From: Aldehydirespirator sp965220345
GTDB taxonomy: Bacteria; Actinomycetota; Acidimicrobiia; Acidimicrobiales; Aldehydirespiratoraceae
Length of the DNA stretch: 64,000 bases
Assembly: GCA_965220345.1 (NCBI GenBank)
Contig: OZ244822.1
Span: 1,178,001-1,242,000 of the forward strand
Direction: 5' to 3'
This document shows, in pieces, positions 26,662 to 33,825 of this stretch (position 1 is the stretch's first letter; each line of letters opens with the position of its first letter). The notes under the pieces were generated by a model, which saw nothing but the letters and a program-made list of their open reading frames with translations, had not been told where the DNA came from and made no database searches. Made by a program: the position numbers and the translations under genes.

Positions 26662-27726
26662 ACGGACGCCACCGGTGGAGGCGAATGATCGGCCATGATG
26701 GCCGATCGCACTACAAGCAACCAACCGATGGAGATTATTATTATGGCATCAAGGCTGAGCTTTGAGAAGCGCGCCTGTATTGAGGCGTTCTAGGCGGTGG
26801 GAGTTGATCCGCAGCAGATGGCTCGGCGGCTGGGTCGGGATCCTTCAACGATTTGTCGGGAACTGAACCGCAACAGCTGCGATAACGGTGGTTATGACGC
26901 GTCAGGTGGCGCAGCGTCGCGCGGGATCTGCGTGCGCGTTGACCTAAGACACCGAAACTCGTTACGGATCTTGAGTTGACTGAAATGGTGAACGAGTGGC
27001 GGTGATGTGCTGGTCACCGCACGCTATTAGCGCTGATCTGCGTGCTGAGGGTCATCGGGTCTGCGCGGAGACGATCTATTTGGCCTGTTATGACCGTAAC
27101 GGTTCGCGGGGCTTGTCCAAAGAGTCTTGGCGGCTGCTGTCGAGACGCTGGACGCAGCCGCAAAACCCGCAACCGTGTCACAGCAAAACCCAATGCTTTA
27201 CGTGATTACAAACCGATCACACATCGACCCTCAACCGTCGAAGAGCTCCGCGAGGCTAGTCCATTGGGAAGGTGACCTGATAATCGGTGCCAACAACGCC
27301 AGCGCTGTAGTCACGCTCGTTGAACGCGTCAGCCGCCAGAGCCGTGCTCGCTACATTGCCATAGGGTTACACCGTGAAACACGCCGCCGCAGTCATCGCA
27401 GCGCTGTCACGCCAGCCAGAGCATCTCGTCAAAACTCTCACCTGGGACCAAGGCACAGAAATAGCGCGCTGGGCTGACATCGAACAAGCATTCAACCATT
27501 GACATCTACTTCTGCGAACCGCGTTCACCATGGCAACGCGCCAGCAACGAACAAACCAACGCACTACTCAAACGCCCGCTACCCAAAAGCACAGATCTCA
27601 ACATCAACCCAGCCCTCCTTGCAGTCATCGAAGACAACCTCAAACACATGCCCTACAAACCTCACAACTAGCAATCAGCCCACAACACCTACACTAACCT
27701 CAGTTGCAACCACCACTAGAGTTCGC
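26662..27726 (+). mobile_element. IS30-family element (copy a), degenerate
   Basis: Left end ACGGACGCCACCGGTGG, right end CACCACTAGAGTTCGC; length 1,065 bp. The transposase frame starts MASRLSFEKRACIEAF and hits a stop, continues AVGVDPQQMARRLGRDPSTI (HTH), then WSPHAISADLRAEGHRVCAE, GDLIIGANNASAV (first catalytic Asp) and TWDQGTEIARWAD (second Asp) in shifting frames. It has at least three frame changes, so it cannot move by itself. Confidence 0.8.
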
Positions 27727-27739
27727 TGGTTGTCAATGC

Positions 27740-27900
27740 TGCGATGCTAGCGACGGGATCTGCCATGTGATGAGCATCATCGGCTGTCAAGCCTCTTTGG
27801 TCAAGCGCTAGCAATGACAGAGCCCTCAACCTGGTTTTGGCCGGTTCAGCATCCTGAAATCTTCGCCGAGATGCTCAACGACCACCAGATTGATCAATCC
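27740..27900 (-). repeat. Long inverted repeat, right copy
   Basis: Partner of 19411-19580 in opposite orientation. A shorter related piece occurs at 21105-21165. It runs on into a W-like module (27901-27975) that ends at the palindrome at 27976. Confidence 0.7.
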
Positions 27901-27975
27901 AAGCACCTGATTAGGCAGCTATCCAATCAGTGAGGTACTACCTCCGCTTGATCAGGCGCACGAATCCAACAGATC

Positions 27976-29740
27976 GTAATAATCATTATTATTCAGCTCG
28001 CGGCACTAGTTCGGCGCAACCCTCACCAAGGTTTATAATAACTGTTATTATCACAACTTTGTGAGGTGTCGAGTCTTCTCAGTCACCCTGAGCCTCATCT
28101 TCGTTCAGGCTCTGCCGGAGGAACTAACAGCTGGATAATCATAATTATTATTTTGGGTTGTGTAGTCTGATCTAGAGCAGAGAACTGAGTAATAACTGTT
28201 ATTATGAAGGTTAGCCGTTTCGGCTGGCCTCTTTGCTGCATGAAAACGACTTGACAGAGTGGCTAGTCGCGACGTGCGAGCACCGCTCAGTAGCGTGAGA
28301 GATAACCTAGCGAGGACTGTGCGCCTTATAATAACTGATATTATCAGGGCTTGATGGTCGGTGGTGTCTGTTCGGTTGACTTCAAGGAGACCTCTTACGC
28401 TCTCGGGCAGCGTCGAGAAATCATGCATCACCAGAAGGCGCGATGCGGACGCGTTCGACGAGTTCGGGGTTCTGGTAGGTGCTGGAGCGAAGCCGCGGAG
28501 TGGCAGGTCGGTGGGTGCTGCCAGCGCCAGTCGCTATCTCTGGTCTAGTAATGCCCAGCTCCGATCAACATTCAACCACTTAGCAATATAATAGCAATTA
28601 TTACTTGCCTCGCATAGAGCGTGCGCGGCAGCTCGGGAGAAAATCTGAGGCTTCTCAGGATGGGTCGCGGTCTTGCTGGACTTGATAATGTTGATAGCGA
28701 GGAGCCTTGATGCCTTGTGATGCACGGTGAGGAGCGCATCACAGATGCCAGCGATAAGTAATAACGATTATTATTTGCTTCTAACTATGCGCCCATCCCG
28801 ATCAATAATATTTATTATTATATTCAGTATCTATGCTTGAGTTGATGTGGTACGGTGTGCCGGATGATCAATCCGAACACCTGATGAGTAGGCCTACCAA
28901 CCAGTGAGGTGCTACCCCGTTCAGCCAGGCGCACAAACCCCCAGATTCGTAATATCAGTTATCATTCAGATGCTCGTGAGTTAGATTATAACAGTTATTA
29001 TGACCCACTTAAGCCGTCACGACTGGCCTCTTTGCTGGATGAAAACAACTTCACAGAGTGCCTAGTCGCGACTCTCAAGCACCGCTCAGTAGCGTGAGGG
29101 GTATCGGACTGAGACTGTGAGCCACATTGATAATAACCAATATTATCAAAGTTGAATCTTGGATGTGCAGTGTCTATGCGATTGATCTCAAGAAGGCATC
29201 CTACGATCTCGGGAACGACAGAGGATTCGCTCATCGCCAGAAGGCGCGATGCGGACGCTCGGACATGTTCGAGAAGCCGGTAGATGTTGGAGCGAAACCG
29301 TTAGAGCGGCGTGTCGACGGGTGCTGCCAGCGCCAGCCACGATCTCCACATCCATTGATGCCCGCCGTTCAGCCGCCAGCAACATAATAGCTGTTATTAT
29401 TTTGCCTGGCATAGAGACGACGCAAAATTCGACAGAGTGCTGAGAGTTCTTGAGAAGGTGTCACGGTCTTGCTGGACTCGGTCGTGTTTACATCGCTCTG
29501 ATCTAGGAGATACATAATAATTATTATTATGTATCTCGCGCAGGAAGTAATAGTGACTATTATTTGCCTCTAGTCCACAGTTATCCGCAATGAGTAATAC
29601 CAGCTATTATTTCTTGTTGGCGTTGGGTTGGTGTAGTGTCGGGCTCTCCTAGAGGGACTCATGATTGAGGCGGCTCGTGTGGGCAAGCAAGTTACTGCGC
29701 GCAGAGCGTCGCCTGAAAAGGGAATCATAGCAGTTATTAT
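27976..29740 (+). repeat. Sub-array 4 (forward orientation)
   Basis: Palindromes at 27976, 28035, 28135, 28189, 28328, 28588, 28758, 28805, 28949, 28985, 29130, 29384, 29514, 29547, 29594 and 29724. Module order: pair-U-pair-Y-X-Z-pair-W-pair-Y-X-Z'-triplet-V. Apart from lacking the extra X after U, it repeats sub-array 3 module for module and nearly base for base in spacing. Confidence 0.85.
29507..29537. repeat. Perfect 31-bp palindrome (15-1-15)
   Basis: The palindrome at 29514 is extended on both sides by GAGATAC / GTATCTC, giving a perfect 15-base arm. The matching position in sub-array 3 (26433) lacks this extension. Confidence 0.75.
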
Positions 29741-30162
29741 TGATCTCGGTGGGCCGCGTCACTGCTCCTAAACGCTGCATCAACTTCTGCGCTCACCAAC
29801 CCGACAAGGAGGACCAAACATGAGGTCTAACCGTGTGCAAGGCGAGCCCCCCAGTTCGCTTGGAGCGGATCAGCGTTACCATCGGCACCGGCAGCCGAAG
29901 AACGTGAGGAGATGCGTCGCCCAGCCGAGGGCTACAACCAAGAGGGGTGCCGCCAGCCACACGAAACGCCCCAATCTTCTCAGCTTGATCTGTGAATCCG
30001 TGGTGCTTGCTCATGCATCAGAGCCTTCGCTTACGCACAGGATTCAGCCTATGATTCTGTGCCTCTTCATCGGCCCGGCATGACAGGGATCACCTAGGAT
30101 TTGGTGTTTTGTGCTAGAGTAGTGCAGAGAGCTAGTAGAGCACCCTGGGAGAAAATCACCTC
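29741..30162 (+). other. Array right flank with degenerate FNYVQG micro-gene
   Basis: After the last palindrome, AAGGAGGACCAAAC precedes ATG 29820 and a frame beginning MRSNRVQGEPPSS, a degraded copy of the micro-gene at 15206; the DEER-like helix of the original appears in another frame. Nothing else is recognisable before the TIGR04255 gene. Confidence 0.5.
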
Positions 30163-30996
30163 TTGCCCTTGTTTCAGATCCCCGAGGCACCGAGGTACCG
30201 CTTGCAAAACGCACCGCTGGTGCAGGCACTCGCGCAGGTGCGGTTTCCGCTGATCGCTTCGCTTGAAACGATGCTAGGGATAGCACCGTTGCAGGAGTCG
30301 TTGCGTGAGGCTTTTCCTTACATGGAACAGGAGAAAGTGCAAGAGTTTTCGCTTGTGATCGGGCCTGCGGGACCTGCAGGCGGGGCAAGCGGGGCATCAG
30401 TCACTTGGAATCTCACAAACGACGCTGAAACTCGGATAGTTATTGGCGCAGGGAGCGCTACTTTGTCGGCGGGTTCCTTCTATACGACTGTTGAACCATT
30501 CTCAGAAGATTTTGAGCGCATGTTGAATGCTCTGCGATCGTTGGGTGTACCTCGATGCGAGCGTCTTGGGGTGCGTTACCTCTCAATCTGTCCGTCGCTT
30601 CCTGGCGAAGACCGGTCGTGGCGACGCTGGTTTCGGCCTGAACTGATTGGCTGGGTCGGCACCGAAGTTGTTGCGGAGGGAGCACTTGAGACATCAATCA
30701 ACCAGGTGATGTTGAGGCATCCGCCTAACGGTGACTTAGATGGACTACCTGCTGAGGTGCAAGCCAACGTTCGTCACGGTGCAGTGATGCCGGGAACGGA
30801 CGTTCCAGGTATCCCGCCTCTTCATGTGTGGGATGCTTCCTACCTGATAGACCTTGATGTTTACATGACCGGACATCAACCGTTTGAGCCTGCGGAGATC
30901 GTTAAGCAATTCAAGATGTTTCACGCACAGATAGATAGTTTCTTCCATTGGACACTGACTAAAGAGGGAGCAGAGCACTTTGGTATCGCTAATTAG
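30163..30996 (+). CDS. TIGR04255 family protein
   Basis: 277 residues from TTG 30163, which has GGGAG ten bases upstream. YRLQNAPLVQALAQVRFPLI is the typical head of TIGR04255 proteins (YxxxPLxExxxxVRF), and the C-terminus SYLIDLDVYMTGHQPFEPAE followed by FHAQIDSFFHWTLT fits the family. Its function is not established; members often occur in mobile or defence contexts beside HTH genes. It overlaps the next gene by 17 bases, indicating a coupled operon of three genes. Confidence 0.75.
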   Translation: MPLFQIPEAPRYRLQNAPLVQALAQVRFPLIASLETMLGIAPLQESLREAFPYMEQEKVQEFSLVIGPAGPAGGASGASVTWNLTNDAETRIVIGAGSATLSAGSFYTTVEPFSEDFERMLNALRSLGVPRCERLGVRYLSICPSLPGEDRSWRRWFRPELIGWVGTEVVAEGALETSINQVMLRHPPNGDLDGLPAEVQANVRHGAVMPGTDVPGIPPLHVWDASYLIDLDVYMTGHQPFEPAEIVKQFKMFHAQIDSFFHWTLTKEGAEHFGIAN

Positions 30997-31573
30997 CGTC
31001 AGATCGACCAAAACCGATAATACTGATCCATCGTCGTTGACCATCAAACGCTCTTGGTGGTCCACTTCAAGCGATAACACAGTGACTACAACACCGCGCA
31101 CGGAACGCAAAAACGTGTTCGAAAATTGGATCATACTACCTGCGCTCACGAGCCGACCGGCACTCCAGTCGCAGCGCCTCGCTCGGGAGCTTTTAGTCTG
31201 GACCGACTGGACGCATGACAAATTGGCCAAAGTGCTTAAAGTCTCGCACACGACGGTGTTGGCTCTAGAGAATGGAGTGTTACCGACAGAGCGTGGCGCT
31301 GATCTATCTGATCGGCTTGTTGAGGTTCACACGATTGTCAGACGAGTGCATCTAATAGCGGATCAAGACCCTTCAAGGACCAGTGATCTTTTGAGCGCAT
31401 CGTCAGCAAATGGCTCTAACGCAGAGACCTTGCTTGCACAGCGAAAGCCAGCCGACGCGTATCTTGCCGTCTTGGATGCTCAACGCCCACGCCGTGTTGA
31501 GCCCATGATGCAAAGCATCTGGCCAGCAAAACCAGGCAATGCCACACACGATCTGGCTGAAGATCTGCTGTGA
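30980..31573 (+). CDS. XRE-like HTH protein in TIGR04255 operon
   Basis: 197 residues, TTG start inside the TIGR04255 gene end. A helix-turn-helix is visible at about residues 69-100: ELLVWTDWTHDKLAKVLKVS followed by HTTVLALENG. The rest is low in recognisable features; the C-terminal half is probably helical. It may bind DNA as the operon regulator or as a TA-like partner of TIGR04255. The exact start is uncertain because the first 45 residues are Ser/Thr-rich and unlike a folded domain. Confidence 0.65.
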   Translation: MVSLISVRSTKTDNTDPSSLTIKRSWWSTSSDNTVTTTPRTERKNVFENWIILPALTSRPALQSQRLARELLVWTDWTHDKLAKVLKVSHTTVLALENGVLPTERGADLSDRLVEVHTIVRRVHLIADQDPSRTSDLLSASSANGSNAETLLAQRKPADAYLAVLDAQRPRRVEPMMQSIWPAKPGNATHDLAEDLL

Positions 31574-31585
31574 GGCTCCACCACA

Positions 31586-32332
31586 ATGTCCGACCTTCAC
31601 ACTGAAGGATGGAGACAAGGCAGCATTGTCGTCTTTGAATTAACGGCAAGTCATTTGACGTATCTTGACGAACGAATCCAAGAAATCTCTACATCGTTCA
31701 ATCGGTGGGTGGTTTGCACTCAAGATTGTGATCTGCGATCATCAAGAATTGACGCAGATGAACCACTGATTGAACTCCGACCGATTCTCTGTGATAATCC
31801 CCCTAGCGATTGGGGTATCCGCAGCAGGCGCTTCCTTCTTGATAAGGAAGCTTACGTTGATGCCTATGCTCCGCGATGTTTTGTCACCCCGGCACTGCTA
31901 CACACAACAAACTCTGAGCGCGAGGCGACGCTAGATGATGCCAGAACCACAGCGTTCAAGACATGGCTCGGACTTCGCTATGACCGACCTGCGGTGCCTG
32001 AGCACCTTGTGGATCTTGCCCGTGAAGTAGCAAAAAGATGTTCGGGCGGACACGGTCGAGCAATCAGCGAAGATGTTCATGATGTCTTGATGCAGTTTGC
32101 CGATGACACGCAGCCAGCGCAAGTCGCACTGTTCGGTGTAATCAACGATAACTCCGACCCAGAAGACGTTCGCCGGTGGCTATCTGATGCAGCGACACGG
32201 ATAAATTCGGACCTCGGAGTTATAGCCGCCATTGATGTGGGCACACGCTCCCAGACATCACTTGAACTGCTGGAAACAAGCTACTCAGCCGACCTAAGTC
32301 AGCTCACATGGGGATCAAGCCGCAAACTCTAG
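31586..32332 (+). CDS. Hypothetical protein, third gene of TIGR04255 operon, 3' end in an IS
   Basis: 248 residues beginning MSDLHTEGWRQGSIVVFELT, containing RWVVCTQDCDLRSSRIDADE and PLIELRPIL. The family is unknown to me; CTQDCDL suggests a metal or active-site Cys pair. It starts 12 bases after the HTH gene. The stop codon at 32330 lies within the right end of the IS30 element (CAAACTCTAG), so the natural C-terminus was cut off. A plausible remainder lies at 33386-33582 beyond the IS. Confidence 0.65.
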   Translation: MSDLHTEGWRQGSIVVFELTASHLTYLDERIQEISTSFNRWVVCTQDCDLRSSRIDADEPLIELRPILCDNPPSDWGIRSRRFLLDKEAYVDAYAPRCFVTPALLHTTNSEREATLDDARTTAFKTWLGLRYDRPAVPEHLVDLAREVAKRCSGGHGRAISEDVHDVLMQFADDTQPAQVALFGVINDNSDPEDVRRWLSDAATRINSDLGVIAAIDVGTRSQTSLELLETSYSADLSQLTWGSSRKL

Positions 32333-33382
32333 TGGTGGATGCAATTGAGTTTAGTGTAGATGTTGTGGGCTGATTGCCAGTTGTGGAGTTTGCGGGGCAT
32401 GTGGTTGAGGTTGTCTTCGATGACAGCAAGGTGGGCTGGGTTGATGTTGAGATCTGTGTGTTTGGGTAGCCAGCGTCTGAGTAGTGCGTTGGTTTGTTCG
32501 TTGCTGGCGCGTTGTGATGGTGAACGCGGTTCGCAGAAGTAGATGTCGATGTTGAGGGTTTGTTCGATGTCTGCCCAGCGCGCCATTTCGCGTCCTTGGT
32601 CCCAGGTGAGAGTTTTGACCAAATGTTTGGGTTGACGTGACAGTGCTGCGATGATTGCTGTGGCGGTGTGTTTCGCGGTGTGACCGTGTGGTAGGGCTGC
32701 GAGCAGGGTTTGTCGGGTGAAGCGTTCTACGAGTGTGATGATGGCGCTGGCGTTGTTGGTGCCGATGATTAGGTCGCCTTCTGTAATGGCCAGCCTCAAC
32801 GCGCTGCTCAACAGCTATCGGTCGTTGTGTGATCGGTTTGTAATCGCCTAAAGCATTGGGTTTTGCTGTGATGCGGTTACGGGGTTTGCGTTTGCGGCAA
32901 CGTCTCGGCAGCAACCGCCAAGCCTCTTTGGATAGTCCTCGCGAACCGGTACGGTCATAACAGGCCGCATAGATCGTCTCCGCGCAGATCTGATATCCCT
33001 CGGCGCGTAGATCAGCACTAATCGCGTGCGGTGACCAGCGCATCACCTGCCGTTCATGCACCTTCGCAGCCAACTCAGGATCCGCAGCGAGTTTGGGTTG
33101 TTTCGGGCGACGCGCCCGCAAATCCGCGAAACGCTGCGCCACTGACGCGTCATAACCATCGTTATCGCAGCTTTTGCGTTTTGTTCTCGATAAATCGTTG
33201 AAGGAGCACGACCCAGCTGTCGTGCGATCTGTTGAGCATCAACCCCCGCCGTCTGCAACGCCTCAATACAAGCGCGTTCGTCAAAGCTAAGCCTCGCTGC
33301 CATAATAAAAACCTCCACCGGATGGTTGCTTGTGTAACAACCGGTCATCATGACCGATCATTCGCAACCACCGGTGGAGTCC
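32322..33382 (-). mobile_element. IS30-family element (copy b)
   Basis: 1,061 bp, bounded by GCAAACTCTAGTGGTGG and CCACCGGTGGAGTCC and flanked by GCC on both sides (32319-32321, 33383-33385), a likely 3-bp target duplication. The transposase starts at 33303 (MAARLSFDERACIEALQTAG) and changes frame near 33180 and near 32800; motifs include WSPHAISADLRAEGYQICAE, GDLIIGTNNASA, TWDQGREMARWAD and SNEQTNALLRRWLPK (DDE residues). It is the least decayed of four copies but still has two frame breaks. Confidence 0.85.
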
Positions 33383-33385
33383 GCC

Positions 33386-33582
33386 GACCAACGTCTGTTT
33401 TGTTTCGCTATTTGACGACACCTTCAACGTGTGGCGCGATGAAGACTTCGCACTCGTTGAACCGTTCTCGCGTATTGCGATTTGGTCAAAGCCAGAAGAG
33501 TTTGAGCAGGTTCTTAAAACCGCATCAACAGCATCAACCCTTTCGCCGATTGCTGGCACCTCGCGTCTGAAACTTGGCTAGG
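33386..33582 (+). pseudogene. Orphan C-terminal fragment beyond the IS
   Basis: The frame reads NVCFVSLFDDTFNVWRDEDF, then ALVEPFSRIAIWSKPEEFEQ, to a stop at 33582, with protein-like composition but no start. It is the natural candidate for the tail of the gene at 31586. Removing the IS and one GCC gives a frame off by one base, so one more change must be assumed. Confidence 0.45.
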
Positions 33583-33628
33583 ACTTGTGGTCATCCACAA
33601 CAAACGAAGGAAGCGCTCATCAACTGTG

Positions 33629-33645
33629 ATAATAACCAATATTAC
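33629..33645. repeat. Outlying palindrome copy upstream of SLH gene 2
   Basis: ATAATAACCAATATTAC, a good match to the array consensus, lies 181 bases before the SLH start at 33826. Confidence 0.6.
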
Positions 33646-33825
33646 GCACCGCCGAAGCTTTGAACGGGCCTGAGTTTAGCTGCTGGCCTTGAGCCTTCGG
33701 AGTCCTAGACCTACTGCCATCGGACACCTATGCGGCCCTAGAATTTAGAGCCGGTAGGCTTGGGCTCAGATAGGCGTTTCGGGCGCACAAGAGCACAGCC
33801 AACACAGACAACACGAAAGGTCGCC

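Larger units (their letters stand above)
18332..29740. repeat. Palindrome-punctuated modular repeat array (about 11.4 kb)
   Basis: At least 55 copies of a 17-bp 8-1-8 inverted repeat, consensus RTAATANYNRNTATTAY, lie here against four elsewhere in the window. They occur singly or as pairs 33-59 bases apart. Between them lie recurring modules: U about 80 bp, Y about 130 bp, X about 240 bp, Z about 115-180 bp, W about 120 bp, V about 115 bp. Every module begins and ends at a palindrome. The sequence is unlike coding DNA; frames across it only encode I/V- or N/Y-rich runs from the palindromes. Embedded genes (19694-20372, 22309-24569, IS at 26662) interrupt it. It does not fit CRISPR, integron or REP families that I know. 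Sub-arrays are listed separately. Confidence 0.9.

Noticed and set aside
18332..29740. CRISPR array
   Set aside because: Spacing between palindromes ranges from 24 to over 250 bases, the spacers are themselves repeated modules, and no cas genes are present.
18332..29740. Many reading frames of 60-120 codons through the array (e.g. 20644-20976, 21531-21887, 24602-24871)
   Set aside because: They owe their length to the palindromes, which read as IITVII, NNNCYY or similar in every frame; no ribosome sites, no conserved protein-like composition between module copies.
18332..29740. Integron with attC sites
   Set aside because: No integrase, and attC-type R/L box features are absent; the modules are not gene cassettes with complete reading frames.
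32351..33142. A 263-codon Arg/His/Thr-rich protein on the minus strand
   Set aside because: It contains the IS30 transposase only in its first half and then continues out of frame; it is not a separate gene.
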